A stretch of DNA of 64,000 nt from the NCBI GenBank assembly GCA_949358305.1, contig OX442319.1, forward strand, positions 3,658,001 through 3,722,000. Direction: 5' to 3'. This DNA comes from Strigamia acuminata. Lineage: Eukaryota > Arthropoda > Chilopoda > Geophilomorpha > Linotaeniidae. This document shows, piece after piece, positions 40,783 to 53,264 of this stretch (positions are counted from its first letter, which is position 1; each line of letters begins with the position of its first letter). Position numbers and translations under genes: made by a program. The notes beneath the pieces were generated by a model. It ran no database searches, was not told where the DNA came from, and saw nothing but the letters and a program-made list of their open reading frames with translations.

Positions 40783-40895
40783 AGTTTTGATTTTGTTTAA
40801 TTTAAACTTACTTACAAATTGAAAATGTTAATAGCAAATGCTTTAAATTAACTAAAAATTACATGGAAAAAAAATTACATTATAAATTATCAAAT

Positions 40896-43800
40896 TTATT
40901 TCAAAGTAATAGCAAATGCATCTTCATTCCTAAAAAAATTCTGATTGACGAAAACCTTGTGATAATCAGGATCGTCATTGTCGCATCCATACTTGTAATG
41001 AAAAACATTAAAGAGAGTCAAATCAATCATACTTTTTTCGTTCAGTGCAAACAAAAAGAAATCCTTGTCGCAACAAACAAAATTCACTCTCTTCCAATGT
41101 CCTTGTTGCAAACCTTTTGCCAATTCGAACATCGTTGTCAAAATACAATTCACAACGTCTGCATCTGACTCACGATTCACACCCAACCCTTGATAAATGA
41201 TGTCTATTGATTTTAATTTATTTTTATCGTCAGTTTGCCAGTTGTCATTCATGGTTTTGAACAGATTCAGTCCTTCAACATTATCATATTTGTAAACCAA
41301 TTTTTCAATTGAAAGTTGTTTCAATCCTTCCACTAATGTTTGTGCATCTTCGAATACCTTTGAACTGATTTCTAAACTTTGAAGATTTCCACAAGCGGAA
41401 AGAAAACTTAAAAAACGTTTGTCTTCGATCTTACATACACATGGTTCGTACATGTTAACATATGGTTCGTATATGTTTATATATTTAATTGAATTGATGC
41501 CGGACCATGTAGGATTCATTTCCAGTAATTCTTTCACATCCGAAATCGTGCACCTCAAGTTTGTAGGATCAATCTCAAGTAGAGTTTCTCTCAAAACGCC
41601 GTCAATCGACAAGATCTTGATGCAATTTCTGTTTATCAATGGCTGCCTACAAGTGACAATGCAATTATTAAACTCCAGGTACTCGTATGTTTTGGTTCCT
41701 CCATTGGTAAGGTCACTTAAATCAATTTCAGTATCCCCCACCACCGCATCAAACGCAAAATGAAGTACACTTCTAGAATTAGCAATGACATGAAACATAT
41801 CAGAAAGGTTTAAATTATCTGATGATAAGTAGAGCTGCAAAATTGTAATTTGAGTTTTTTCCAGTAATTTTATGGTAAACAGTTTCTCTACATGAGTGTT
41901 GATGTCGATTGTGAAAAGATAAAAAGGGTTTTGAAACACAATCTCTTCAAAGGGAAAAGAAATGCGACGATTCATGTAAGATGCATCTCTGCAATGCAAT
42001 TTTAGAGAACATGTTGCCGATTGAAAAGACTCGATCGTAGAAGCAATTCTTATTAGGTCTTGTTTGCTGGGTATTCTATTTTTTAAAGGCGATGAAATGT
42101 TAATATACAGTTCATTTACTTTGCATGCCAGATGTGCTAAAATATCCTGTAAATCTTCAATCTCATCTAAAGTGACCTTGACAACTGAAGGTCGTATATT
42201 TTTCAGACAAGGTGTTCGAATCAAATTGTGACCATAAACAGTTTCGACTTTGCCACATTCGATTCCATATTCAATCAACTTTTCAAACGACTCCAGGCCA
42301 AACATCTCACTGCAATAGTTCTGTCGAAGATCCAAATGTACCGGCACAAAATGGATAATAAAAGGGAATACTTTGTTATACACATCAGGAGAAGACAATT
42401 CCTTCATCAGCTGCTCAACATAATGGAAGTTTGAAGAAAAACAAGAAGAGTACGGCTGAATAGCATCAAATATGTCGCACGATTGTTCTTGAAACAAACC
42501 AATCATAAAGCCAAGAACTAGAGATGTACCACGAGATCTTAAGTAATGTTGCAACACAGGTTTCAATAATTTTTCCTTCAAATCAAAATTGTTTGATTTG
42601 TATTCCATCCACACATAATAGGCAGCAGAGAATTCAACAATAGACAGATGAAATGCTTCGTAATATTGGTTGGATTTAAAACGAATCACTTGTTTATGGT
42701 TGCTCAAAAATCCAAGCTTGTAAATTTGCTCGCTTAAACTGTTGCTTTTAAACTGCAAATTGTTTTCAAGAACGTGTTGAAAAGACATTTTTCCAAATTC
42801 TGCAATCATTTTGCATATCTCGTTGTCCAGTGATGAATCATAATCAAAGAGATCGAAACAATCATCAAGTGGCCTTTCATTTTTTGCGCAACTGTGCTTG
42901 ATTATACCATTGAAGAGTTTTTTATAAAGTTCAGTTCGTGATAGAAAGGTCTCCACATTTTCTTCAGTATTTACGATAAATGCCAACAGAATTAAAAACA
43001 AAGGGCAATCAAACAACTCAATGTTAGTGACTCTTGATTTTATATTAGCAAGTATATTAATTTTCATGCTATCGTCTGTCACAACAAACTTTTCTAAAAA
43101 TTCCATCTTCTTTTCATTATTTTTAATACCTAATATGGATATTTGCTTATCGCAGAACTTGGATTGCCTGTTTATTCCTTTGAACAGTCGTTTACGCTCA
43201 TCTTTAGTCAATGTGAATAATCCTGTCCTGCATGTTACCAATATGGTCGCTTCACTATATTTTTGTCCATATAGTAAGTGAAGAAAAGATGTTCCATCTG
43301 CCACTGACAGTTCATCTAATCCATCAAATATGAATAGAATTTGTCGTTCATTCGACGTAATCATGTCATCGATTTTATCATTATCTTTGTAACCACTGAT
43401 GTAACCAATCGATTTAATCGCATCGTCAACACTTTGCTCCTGCAATTCTCGAAGAGGAAGTAGAAACACGAGTTCAAATTGACTGACATATTTTTTTCCC
43501 GAAGCCCAATCGTAAACTATCCTCGTTACTAGCGATGTTTTGCCAGAACCAGGCTGTTCTTCAATCAGAATTCTTGTCGGTTTTTGTTGCTCCACCGCAT
43601 TGAAGATGTCTTCTTTTTGAATTGTTGTGGCAGATTCATCAAGTTTGAGGTCAATAAAAAACTCGTCTATACTTAAATCTTCTGCCTCGACTAACCATGC
43701 AATCCCCGGCAACGTTAACTTTTTGTAGAACTCTTGCAGTTTATTTTTCAAATCAGAGAAATCTGACAAATACTCTGTATAATTATTTTTGAAATTCTTG

Positions 43801-44227
43801 ATACCAAACTAGTTAGTTACCTTGGGTTGTAATTAACACAGTTTGCTGTTCATTTAATGTTGTAGGAATCTCTGCGTTCCCAGCTTGAAGTGCTGTAAAT
43901 TAAATTGATTTTTAAACTGGTTAACAACATCTCTGCATATCGCGCTGATAATTTTTGCTTGCACGCAAGAAGAAAATATCTGCGCAATCTGCAGAAAATG
44001 ATACGTTCGTAATTAAATTTGTTTTTCAACATTGATAACTAACTTTCACATGTATGTACTTGTATGTTGTACAAGTATGTTGGCCCTAAAAACATTTTTA
44101 AAAATATAGTATGATATAATAATAAATGACATTCTAAAAACCAACCGTGATCAAAATAATTCGAGTGGGGAAATCCACTTTGGGGAGTTCCCTCGTCATT
44201 TACTGAAACACTTTCAAGATTACTCAT
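40896..44227 (-). CDS. NACHT2: NLR-like NACHT protein, four exons, altered P-loop
   Basis: Exons (minus): 44146-44227, exon 2 from about 44082 to 44050, 43821-43892, 40896-43762. Introns are in phase 1 as in NACHT1, and exons 1 and 3 are the same length in both. Exon 2 lacks the NACHT1 donor and would need T|GTGAAAG. The last-exon frame (957 codons, no ATG of its own; first codon TTG) has Walker B ILFIFDGLDEL and VTCRTG as in NACHT1. In Walker A the first glycine is replaced: EQPGSGKTSL instead of GQPGSGKTSL. The protein is otherwise collinear with NACHT1 (most residues shared, including the C-terminal ~400 residues). Either nucleotide handling is altered or the gene is drifting. Confidence 0.85.
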
Positions 44228-45419
44228 TGCTGCGGCTCAGTTTCTTTAACCTATTTGTCAAGAGACGTGGTGATTGAGAAGTAAACACCTTTGTACATTA
44301 ATCTTATAGATGTATATATTTACGGTAATTTTTTAAATGGCTGACAACCCTGTATGAAAATTTTAAATTTTAAATGTTTTTGAAATATCAGAGCTTCCCT
44401 TCTTCCAGATATCGAATAGTGACTCGTGCAGTCGTGCAACCTTTGTCTTTTTGTATCAACATGCAGATAATATGTTTGTTATCATATCAATTAGCAATAA
44501 ACATCCTATTATCGCATGAACAAATACAGAACAAGCACAATTGGGAGTTATTAACAAGTAAGTTCGGGTGCAAATTGCACACAAACTGCAAAAATAAATA
44601 ACTTATGGTAATTGATTAAAAAAAACAGAAATACGGAAAAACTGCAAAAGTACAAACATAAGTAAAAGCAGTGTCAAAATCATGTAGGCTAAAGCGAATA
44701 AATTTTTGCAAAGTTTTTATAATTTTTAATGTGTTGCTATGGCAATGCGTCAGTTGCCTCGCTCGTCAAGTACTTGTATCATGAGTACCTTCAATTATCA
44801 AATCAGCGACAGTCAATATTCGGCTCAAAAAGTTGTCCCCAAAATGTAAAGGTTCCAAGGGCGAATGTTTGTACAAAATGTTTCTAATGGCGACATTTCA
44901 AATTGTTGCATTGTTTGGAAGTAGTCACGTTACAAACAGCACACAAGTTGAATGCAAATAAAGTTAATGTAGCTTTGAAAACAACAATTTATTTTAAATA
45001 TGTTAAAATATGGACTAATTTGTATGAAAATGATGCTGATTTTGTTAAACGTGTGTACTGAAACTTCCATTTTGAATACAAGAATAAACGCAGAAATGAC
45101 ACTTACCAAGAGATTGGAATTATAATTCCAATCTCTTGGTAAGTGCAGTGGATGTTCTATCAATAAACTAAAATCTATGCTAACAATTTAACTTGTGAGT
45201 GCTTATTTATTGGGTTTGTGTGAGCGCCGTTGGGTGTGGGTGTTGTGACATTCTTTACCACGCCACATATCGCACTTGCTCGTAAGTGCGCGATTACGGT
45301 AAATGCATTTCTATTATGAAAGGTATCAAAGTTTCTAAATACTTGAAAGATGGTTGAAGGCAGAGGAGATACTAATCTGTGGTTTTCTTTTGACTGCGTT
45401 TTAATTTTATGTTTTCTAG
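44228..45419. other. head-to-head intergenic region, NACHT2 / ZnF4
   Basis: About 1.2 kb between the NACHT2 start and the ZnF4 leader exon. Aligns with 34183-35276 apart from an extra ~250 bp near 44600-44860. Contains a first leader exon for ZnF4 with donor at 45299. Candidate shared (bidirectional) promoter. Confidence 0.6.
45100..45145. repeat. 46-bp perfect palindrome
   Basis: CACTTACCAAGAGATTGGAA followed by TTATAA and its exact reverse complement. The aligned site in the other block (about 34970) has CACTTACCCTGAGATGAGAA and no palindrome. Confidence 0.95.
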
Positions 45420-45573
45420 TTTATAAACGAAGGGTGCAATTGTGCTCGGGCGACGAACGTTAGGCCTAACAAACGAATTGCATTCGACTGCGAATCTTGT
45501 CCACCACGACTCCTTTCGACTGGAATCTTTGTGACCTCACAAAGTATATTTTTTAAGTTAAAATCAGTTACAG
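45420..45573 (+). other. ZnF4 leader exon
   Basis: TTTTCTAG|TTTATAAACG ... CAGTTACAG|GTTTGT, shorter by small deletions than in ZnF3. The coding exon begins after AAATTTTAG at 45702. Confidence 0.75.
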
Positions 45574-45756
45574 GTTTGTAAAGTAATTAACTATTTTTTT
45601 TGAGCGGAGAAAAGCGAGCAGATTGATCAGAAAAGTACCGCTAGGCTTGTCAAGCGGTCATGGGAACAAGTTAAACAATTAATTTTTTTTTTAAATTTTA
45701 GAACAAGTTTATTTCAGCGTCATTGGCAGTCATCTGTTGAAAACTGAAAGTAAAAA

Positions 45757-46617
45757 ATGGAAACAACTTTTCAAAAATACAGTTGCAATTTGTGCGACTA
45801 TTCGTGTTCGTATTATTATCTTTTGAAACAACACATGCTCAAACACACTGGTGAAAAGCCTTTCAAATGTCAAACATGTTTACTTTCCTTTCGACTTAAA
45901 CAATACATGATTGTCCATATGAGAACTCATACTGGAGAAAAACCATTCGAGTGCCATTTGTGTGATTATTGCAGCAGTGAAAGTGGAACTCTAAAAAGAC
46001 ATTTATTAATCCATACAAGAGAAAAACTATTCAAGTGCCATTTGTGTGATTATTCCAGCAGAATTAGTGGAAATCTAAAAACACACTTATTAACCCATAC
46101 AGGAGAAAAACCATTCAAGTGCCATTTGTGTGATTATTCCTGCAGAAATAGTGGAAATCTAAAAACACACTTATTAACCCATACAGGAGAAAAACCATTC
46201 AAGTGCCATTTGTGTGATTATTCCTGCAGAAATAGTGGAAATCTAAAAACACACTTATTAACCCATACAGGAGAAAAACAATTCGAATGCCATTTGTGTG
46301 ATTATTCCTCTGTTGAAAGTGGGAATTTAAGAACTCATTTAGTAATACATACAGGGGAAAAACCATTCGAGTGCCATTTGTGTGATTATTGCAGCAGTCA
46401 AATTGGACATTTAAAGACACATTTACTAACCCATACTGGAGAAAAACCATTCAAGTGCTATTTGTGTGATTATTCCAGTGTTCAAAGTGGGACTTTAAGA
46501 AGACATGTAGCCATACATACAGGAGAAAAGCCATTCAAGTGTCATTTGTGTGCTTATTCTTGTGGTCGAAATTATTCCTTGAAAAAACATTTAACAAAAC
46601 ATACTACCGGTAAGTAA
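45757..46617 (+). CDS. ZnF4: C2H2 zinc-finger protein, 10 fingers
   Basis: 286 residues, ten fingers. The family pair comes first, then SESGTLKRH, RISGNLKTH, two identical fingers RNSGNLKTH (a fresh 84-bp duplication), VESGNLRTH, SQIGHLKTH, VQSGTLRRH and the cap CHLCAYSCGRNYSLKKHLTKH. One linker is TREKLF and one TGEKQF. The C-terminus differs from ZnF2 by a 6-bp insertion (ACCGGT-type) giving TTGK before the stop. Appears intact. Counterpart of ZnF2 in the duplicated block but with four more fingers. Confidence 0.88.
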   Translation: METTFQKYSCNLCDYSCSYYYLLKQHMLKHTGEKPFKCQTCLLSFRLKQYMIVHMRTHTGEKPFECHLCDYCSSESGTLKRHLLIHTREKLFKCHLCDYSSRISGNLKTHLLTHTGEKPFKCHLCDYSCRNSGNLKTHLLTHTGEKPFKCHLCDYSCRNSGNLKTHLLTHTGEKQFECHLCDYSSVESGNLRTHLVIHTGEKPFECHLCDYCSSQIGHLKTHLLTHTGEKPFKCYLCDYSSVQSGTLRRHVAIHTGEKPFKCHLCAYSCGRNYSLKKHLTKHTTGK

Positions 46618-46805
46618 AAATCACGTTGTTCATTAAGTTCATAATTCTGTAATTCTAATTTTATTTCAAATGACATTTTGTTTTAACTCAAAATTTTGCC
46701 TCAATTTCTTTAATCCACAATCAAAAGCTGATACTTGGTGTGTTTGTATATTCTTCTCGTTTCTTTTCCAATTTTTTATGGTGAGCGACACACGAAAAAC
46801 TTGAG

Positions 46806-46990
46806 CTTTATCTTGCAATCGAAATGGGAATTTAAAAATTTATTGAAAAAGTCATGCCGGCAAAAAACCGTCTAATTGCCATTTGTGTGCCTTCTCCTCG
46901 ACTTGAAGTGAGGATTTAAATAAACATTTACTAACCCTCACGAGAGAAAACAATTCGAGTGCTATTTGTGTGCATATTCCTGTATTCTTT
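46806..46990 (+). pseudogene. decayed finger remnant in the ZnF4 3' region
   Basis: Almost the same broken finger words as after ZnF2 (36351-36535), as expected from block duplication. AATAAA follows near 47300. Confidence 0.7.
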
Positions 46991-47806
46991 AATTCAAAAC
47001 AGTTTAATTTATGTTTTTATTGGTGCATTAATGCAGTTCGATTTGATTTTTAAAAATAACTATTATATAAATATTTTTTATTAGGATTCCTTTCAACCGG
47101 GTCGAAATTTTTCTCGGTAGAAAACACAGGTATTCCTGGTATAAAAAAATAAGGTTGAATGGAATCCTGCTTACCATGAACATGTGTTATTATTTCTGCA
47201 TTTATTTATTCATTTATTCGTTGAAAGTTCTGTATTTGAAATTGCATTTTGTTTTCATTTCATTTCCAATTTATTATTTCTTCCCAAAACTTGTACAAAA
47301 TAAAAATAAAAGCTGCGTGTTCGTGCATTGTTACAACTCAATTCCATACAGGATTGCTCTCTTAAAGTTAATATTAATAATCACGTTGCTTCACGCGTCA
47401 GGCTGACAAGTGAGTGAAAAATCAGTGTATAGTGAAAGATTCCTAATTACTCAAAAAAGCCGATGATTACTGGAAATCAACTCTCTACTTGTTAGTGATT
47501 GGACCGCGTGTATTAATAAGTTGGAAGGAAAACTGCATTTTTATTTCATCTAAAACACTATAATTAACTCCAATCCCTTCTTATGCAATCGTTAGTGCAC
47601 CATTGTCTGGCAAGGTTATGTCTCCTTTTCTTGGTTCGACGTTTTATAAGAATTTCAATAATAAATAGACAGGACCTCTGGTATGGGAAAAAATGAAGCC
47701 AGAATGCTGAGAAGCGCTCAACTAATCCTTTGAGTGCTTATTTATTTATTTTTCTATTTATTTATTTGGTTTGTGTGCGCCGTTGGGTGTGCGTGTGTTG
47801 TGACAT
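46991..47806. other. ZnF4 3' region and ZnF5 upstream region
   Basis: No gene. 47400-47806 aligns with 36950-37305 upstream of ZnF3 and is cut at 47806 by a MITE. Confidence 0.6.
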
Positions 47807-48293
47807 TAAGGGGTTTCATTAAATGAGTGATTAGTTGATTACTTTGATTACTTTGATTAGTTGATTATTTGATGTATCATGTGATTGGATTCAACCAATC
47901 CTGAGAATAATCATTTCATCAAATAAGCAACTAATCAAGTAATCAAGTAATCATCCCAAACCATGATTTTCTGCTGACTTGACCGATTATATGTGCTCTC
48001 TCAACTCAAACCAACATGGCGGCGCCAGACCCGCTTCAACCACACAAGGTCATAATACAATAAAGTGTGCTCAGTTTCGGTTAAACTAAACACATTAAAC
48101 AAGTTAGGGAGTTGCAATTGTTACTTGTAGCAACTTTTTTTAAACAATTGCTACGTATCTAGGTTACAGTTTAAACAATTCCGCCCATCGGAACAAGCTA
48201 CAAGTTACGGTTGCTCGCATCAGCTTTTCAGGTTGCCCATGTGACCAACACAGAAAGTCATGTGACCTTCACATAATCACACATACCAATAAT

Positions 48294-48502
48294 TGTTATG
48301 AATATGGAAATAACGGTTGAAGTTTAATACAAGGTTAGAGCAACCTCACTGTTCTACATCAAGTGAAAGAGTAACTACAAAGGGAGGAAATACACTCCAA
48401 ATATGGTGTGGGTGTCACCACAGGAAACACAAGCAAAAAACTACACAAGCTACACAGTTAATGACATCAAGTGGTGATTTTCCACATCAAATAATCCCAA
48501 CA
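48294..48502 (-). repeat. Copia 3' LTR
   Basis: 209 bp, copy of 53056-53264. Confidence 0.96.
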
Positions 48503-48604
48503 AATTCCCCCAAAATCAACAATTCGATTTCATCACAAAAAAAACTTTTCAAAAACACAATTATATAAAAACAATCAATATGAACACTGCGCACAATAAA
48601 GTCA

Positions 48605-51600
48605 TTATTCCCCCACAGTCTTTAGTCCTAATGCTTCTAGTATTCCGTTTAGTGCAGGTCCGGCTAAAGGCTTCGTTAAAAAGTCTGCTAACATGTCCTC
48701 GCTTGGGACATGTTCCACGATAATGTTTCTATCCTCGATCTCTTGTTTGATGAAATGCACTTTTCGATTCAAGTGCTTGGTCCTAGTCTTCTGTGCACCG
48801 CCTCGCAACAGTTTCACCGCGTTTAAACTGTCACAGTGCATTGTCGTGGCATTTCCGTCGTCCACTTCTCCATTTAGTCCAATTGCGAGCTGCTTTAGCC
48901 AAATTAATTCGCGCACTCCTTCGGTCAGCGCCAAGAGCTCACTCTCTGTACTCGACATCGCGACTATCGCTTGTTTCTGGCATTTCCAGTTAATGATTGA
49001 ACTTCCGTCAAGTGTGATGAATCCGGAGAACGACCGTGCGTTCGATGTCCGGTCCCAACTCGCGTCCGAGTAACCATGGATATGGCTCTCTTCTCTCCTG
49101 TAGCTTAGCTTGTAGTCCACCGTCCCCTTCAGGTATCTCAGCACACGCTTCAATGCTGTAAAATGAATCTTTCGTGGGTCCTTGTTATATTGCGATAACA
49201 GGCTCATAGGGAAACTCAGGTCTGGTCTCGTGTGTGTGGCAAGGTACATCATCTTGCCCAGCAGTTCCTGGTACTGTGTTGCATCAACTTTTTCGCTTTC
49301 CTCAAATTCGTCCAAGTTCTGATTGGGGTTCACTGGTGTTATTGCCGCATTGCATTCCTCCAATCCTTCGCTCTCCACCAATCGTCTAATGTATCCGCCT
49401 TGGTGGATGCTGATTCTTCCATTTCCATACTCAACTTGGATTCCCAGGATGTATTCCAGTCTTCCTATGCTCACGAACTCAATTTCTTCCTTCATTCTTG
49501 ACATTAATTCCGTCTCAAATTCGTCTGTGGATGCCAAAGATAAGTCATCGTCTACGTATACGCCAAGGAACATAAAGTTGCCATCAACAAAAATCACATA
49601 AAGGCATGGGTCCTCTGGAGATGGTTTAAATCCAATTTTCTTCAATGTCTTATCCAACATTTCAAACCAACATCTCCCTGCCTGTTTTAATCCATAGATG
49701 CTTTTGATTAGTTGACAAACATGTCCTTTTCCTCCTTCAACATATCCTTCTGGCTGTATCATAAATATCGTCTCTTTCAGCTTTCCGTGAAGATATGCGG
49801 CTTTGACATCATGTTGCTTCAATGGTCGGTTAATTTTTGCTGCTACATTAATCAGCATTCTCAAAGTCTCTATTCGGATAACCGGGGCGAAGGTCAGCTC
49901 GTAGTCGTCCCCGAATTTCTGCGAGTATCCAGTGGCTACTAGTCTTGCTCGGAATCTTTCCGGTTCCCCCTCGGAATTTAACTTCACTTTATAAACCCAC
50001 TTGGATTTCACCGCCTTCTTTCCTTTTGGCAATTTTCCAATTTTCCACACTCCGTGTTGTTTCATCGAGCTCATCTCGTCATCCATCGCGGCCTTCCAGT
50101 CTGTCGCGTGATGGGAGTTTGTTGCTTCGTGGAAATTTTTCGGCGTTAAGATTTCTTCTACTAGTAGTGCCATTTGTTTCGTCTTAATTCTCTCTGATCT
50201 ACGTGCTCCTTGGGCGACCAGCTGTCGTTCACGTTCCTCTCTTTGCATCGTATCTGCGACCAATTTCATTTCTTTTGTTATTCCTGCGGGTCGGCCTCGT
50301 TGCGGTGTTTCATCACGTTCATCTTGCATGTCATTTTCTTCCGCGTTGTCCTCTCGTTCGTTTGTTTCTTCTTCTTCATTTATCTCATTTTGTTCTTCTT
50401 CCTCGGCATCGTCTGATTCGTCTTCGTTTTCTTCGCAGTTCAGATCGATTTTGACTGTTTCAATCTCTTCATCATCTTTATTTTCTCCATTCAGCAGATC
50501 TGCGCCCGTTTTACTCTCGTCAAATTTTACATCGATTTCTTCGCTTATCGAATCACTTTCTGGGTGGTAAATCCGGTACGCCTTCCTCGTATTTGAGTAT
50601 CCAATGAATACTGCTTTTTCTGCTTTGGGATCCAATTTCTTTCGTTTGTGGTCCTTAATTAGCACATATGCTATACATCCAAATCTTCTCAAATATTTCA
50701 AATTTGGTTTTCTCCCAAACCATATCTCAAATGGTGTGCGTCCGTGAACTGACGATTTGCACCGGTTGCGGATGTGCGCCACTGTCGATACGCACTCCGC
50801 CCAAAACGTCTTTGGCAGTTTGCAATCTTTTAACATTGCTCTCAACATCTCAAGTATTGTCCGGTTCGCGCGTTCTGCGACGCCATTGCTGGCCGGATTA
50901 AATGCTGTGGTCAGCTGGTGTTCAATGCCTCTTTTTGTCGTCCATTCCTTCATGCTTTTGGACAAGAATTCGCCGCCATTGTCGCTCCTTAATTTCTTCA
51001 GTTTCTTGTCAGTCTGTCTCTCCATGCAGGTGATTAGTTCTGTCAACTTCTCTCTCGCGTCGCTTTTTGCATTTAAAGTTTTTATCATCAACATCCTACT
51101 CCAATCGTCCACGACTGTCATCACATAGTTTGCACCTCCTCGAGATTCGGGTCCAATTGGTCCAATTAGATCGATGTGCCATAATTCCATGATGCTGGAC
51201 GATTGTCGGTCTGTTACCGATTTGTGCGACGTCTTTTTCATTTTTCCCGCGATGCATGGTTCACACACGGCGCCACCTTTGCTGCTAATTTCTATGCCGT
51301 ATGCTAGTTCTTCATTTTTCATCTCTCGTAGTGTATTGTAGTTTAGATGTCCCAATCTCACGTGCCAATTGTTGTCTTTTTCCTCCGCTTTATAAGACTT
51401 CTCATTTTCTTTTATGTTTGCCTTCAACACAAACATGTCTCCTTTTCTTGGCACCATCATTACTTGTTCTCCACTTTCGTCATTAATTGTTGCGCTCGTT
51501 TTGGAGAATGTGACTTTTAGTCCATTATCGACTATTTTCGATACTGACAACAAATTACTTCCAATTTGCGGCACACACAACACTTTCTTCAATCTGGAAT

Positions 51601-52744
51601 TTTTCCCGTCGTGTTCGAGCACAATCTCGCCCATTCCGATCGACTTCATACTTTTGCCTTTCTTCGCCATTCCGATATTCTTTTCATCCTCGTCAAATGT
51701 GTCGAAATGTTTTGCATCCAGCGCCGTCATGTGGCTTGTCGCTCCGGAATCCAACACCCAATCGTTTTCTTCTTTTGGTTCTTCATTCGTCTCTTCATCA
51801 TTGGTGTTTTCATCCATCTCATACGTCATGAGCGTGAATTCAGGCTTTTCCTCGTACGCCATCATTGATATTTCGCTTTTTCCTCTGCCGCGACCTCGCT
51901 GATTGCCTCTGCCTCGACCACGTCGTCTTGAGTCGCCACTTTTAAATTCTCGTTTTGGTTTCGAACAATCTTTCGATAAGTGACCAAACTCCTGGCAGTT
52001 GTAACATTTTGCCTCACTGTAGCATTCTCTTGCCATGTGCCCTCCACGGCCACAGTTGAAGCATGTGCGCTTTGGTTTCTGTCCCTTCTCTCGTGTTTTT
52101 AGTGCAGTCTCGTTCAATGTCGTATTTTTCTCTTCTTTTCTAGTTGAAATTCGACCTTCTTCCATTTTTAATATGTCACGAATTTTTGACATGTCTAAAT
52201 TTGCCTGCACTTCAATTGCGCGCACATTCGCGTCAAATTCTCTCCGCAATCCTTTCGTCACGTAAAACTTGCACTCGTAGTCGTCTATATTTTTGCCAAG
52301 TTTTGCACAGCGGTTAATTATTGCTTCGGCCCTGTTCATGTATGTGTCTACATCTTCTTTGCTGTTCATCTTCAGCTGTGTCAACTCGCAGGCACTCCTC
52401 ATTTGCAATTCTTGGGTTTTTGCCGCCATATTTGTTTTCACCAAATCCCAAAGTGCTTTTGCTCCTTTTGTGTTTGAGTACTTCAAGACTTGTGGTGCAG
52501 TCATTGTACTGATCATCGTGAAGTGGGCCGCCGCGTTTTTATCGTCCCAATCGTTCCAAGTTTTCTCTTGTGCGTCAAAATCCGCTTCTCCTTGGACTCC
52601 TCGTTGCGGTTCGGCTCCAACTATTACTTCTTTCCACAATTTCTTGGCCCTGAGGACTCCCTCCACTCTCGATTCCCATAGGAAATAATTCGCATCATTT
52701 AATGGCTCAATGTTAGCCAAACTCCAATTACCCGTATCGCTCAT
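48605..52744 (-). CDS. Copia gag-pol polyprotein
   Basis: 1379 codons from the ATG at 52744 ([20 protein letters not shown]); the frame is open 25 codons further but has no earlier ATG. Gag region with two CCHC knuckles ([28 protein letters not shown]) near residue 228-260, protease [11 protein letters not shown] near 330, GAG-pre-integrase [12 protein letters not shown], integrase DLIGP, SDNGGEF and NGVAERANR near 525, 590 and 622, an acidic Glu/Asp-rich linker, RT with [11 protein letters not shown] and YVDDD near 1065, RNase [11 protein letters not shown] near 1228 and ADFLTKPL near the end. Single intact frame, no frameshift. Confidence 0.96.
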   Translation of the reverse strand: MSDTGNWSLANIEPLNDANYFLWESRVEGVLRAKKLWKEVIVGAEPQRGVQGEADFDAQEKTWNDWDDKNAAAHFTMISTMTAPQVLKYSNTKGAKALWDLVKTNMAAKTQELQMRSACELTQLKMNSKEDVDTYMNRAEAIINRCAKLGKNIDDYECKFYVTKGLRREFDANVRAIEVQANLDMSKIRDILKMEEGRISTRKEEKNTTLNETALKTREKGQKPKRTCFNCGRGGHMARECYSEAKCYNCQEFGHLSKDCSKPKREFKSGDSRRRGRGRGNQRGRGRGKSEISMMAYEEKPEFTLMTYEMDENTNDEETNEEPKEENDWVLDSGATSHMTALDAKHFDTFDEDEKNIGMAKKGKSMKSIGMGEIVLEHDGKNSRLKKVLCVPQIGSNLLSVSKIVDNGLKVTFSKTSATINDESGEQVMMVPRKGDMFVLKANIKENEKSYKAEEKDNNWHVRLGHLNYNTLREMKNEELAYGIEISSKGGAVCEPCIAGKMKKTSHKSVTDRQSSSIMELWHIDLIGPIGPESRGGANYVMTVVDDWSRMLMIKTLNAKSDAREKLTELITCMERQTDKKLKKLRSDNGGEFLSKSMKEWTTKRGIEHQLTTAFNPASNGVAERANRTILEMLRAMLKDCKLPKTFWAECVSTVAHIRNRCKSSVHGRTPFEIWFGRKPNLKYLRRFGCIAYVLIKDHKRKKLDPKAEKAVFIGYSNTRKAYRIYHPESDSISEEIDVKFDESKTGADLLNGENKDDEEIETVKIDLNCEENEDESDDAEEEEQNEINEEEETNEREDNAEENDMQDERDETPQRGRPAGITKEMKLVADTMQREERERQLVAQGARRSERIKTKQMALLVEEILTPKNFHEATNSHHATDWKAAMDDEMSSMKQHGVWKIGKLPKGKKAVKSKWVYKVKLNSEGEPERFRARLVATGYSQKFGDDYELTFAPVIRIETLRMLINVAAKINRPLKQHDVKAAYLHGKLKETIFMIQPEGYVEGGKGHVCQLIKSIYGLKQAGRCWFEMLDKTLKKIGFKPSPEDPCLYVIFVDGNFMFLGVYVDDDLSLASTDEFETELMSRMKEEIEFVSIGRLEYILGIQVEYGNGRISIHQGGYIRRLVESEGLEECNAAITPVNPNQNLDEFEESEKVDATQYQELLGKMMYLATHTRPDLSFPMSLLSQYNKDPRKIHFTALKRVLRYLKGTVDYKLSYRREESHIHGYSDASWDRTSNARSFSGFITLDGSSIINWKCQKQAIVAMSSTESELLALTEGVRELIWLKQLAIGLNGEVDDGNATTMHCDSLNAVKLLRGGAQKTRTKHLNRKVHFIKQEIEDRNIIVEHVPSEDMLADFLTKPLAGPALNGILEALGLKTVGE

Positions 52745-53038
52745 CTTTGTTGGTTTCGTCTCAATTTGCACGTATTGTTTAGCTTTTTCTTCCGTCTCGG
52801 TTCTGTGGCACAATCTCAATATTGTTTAATTCACCTCGAATCGAATTGTTGCTCACAGTCTTTGTTAAAGCTGTTTCTCGTCGTCTCGTATCGTGCACTT
52901 CAAGATGGCGCGTCGTTACTCTCGGTTTTCGCCTCGTGGTTGCTCTCAACCGTCGCCTCAAATCCACTCAAAACTTCTTGTTTTTCGGTCTCAATACCGT
53001 TTTTCTTCTATTCAGTGTGGCTGATGATTGTTCAACCT

Positions 53039-53053
53039 TCCTCTCTGCTACCA
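53039..53053 (-). other. Copia primer binding site (initiator tRNA-Met)
   Basis: Two bases inside the 5' LTR the minus strand reads TGGTAGCAGAGAGAGG. The first 11 bases match the complement of the animal initiator tRNA-Met 3' end, the usual Copia-group primer. Confidence 0.8.
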
Positions 53054-53055
53054 TT

Positions 53056-53264
53056 TGTTATGAATATGGAAATAACGGTTGAAGTTTAATACAAGGTTAG
53101 AGCAACCTCACTGTTCTACATCAAGTGAAAGAGTAACTACAAAGGGAGGAAATACACTCCAAATATGGTGTGGGTGTCACCACAGGAAACACAAGCAAAA
53201 AACTACACAAGCTACACAGTTAATGACATCAAGTGGTGATTTTCCACATCAAATAATCCCAACA
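53056..53264 (-). repeat. Copia 5' LTR
   Basis: 209 bp, copy of 48294-48502, followed by ATAAT. Confidence 0.96.

Larger units (their letters stand above)
48294..53264 (-). mobile_element. Ty1/Copia LTR retrotransposon
   Basis: 4971 bp with two 209-bp LTRs that look identical (TGTTATGAAT...AATCCCAACA) and a 5-bp target duplication ATAAT (48289-48293, 53265-53269). Purine tract TTTTGGGGGAAT beside the 3' LTR (48503-48514). Integrase precedes reverse transcriptase in the polyprotein, which defines Ty1/Copia. One intact frame, so possibly active. Confidence 0.97.

Noticed and set aside
40378-40783. Short frames of 78-90 codons in the GC-rich segment
   Set aside because: Overlapping on both strands, no recognisable domain, composition alone explains them.
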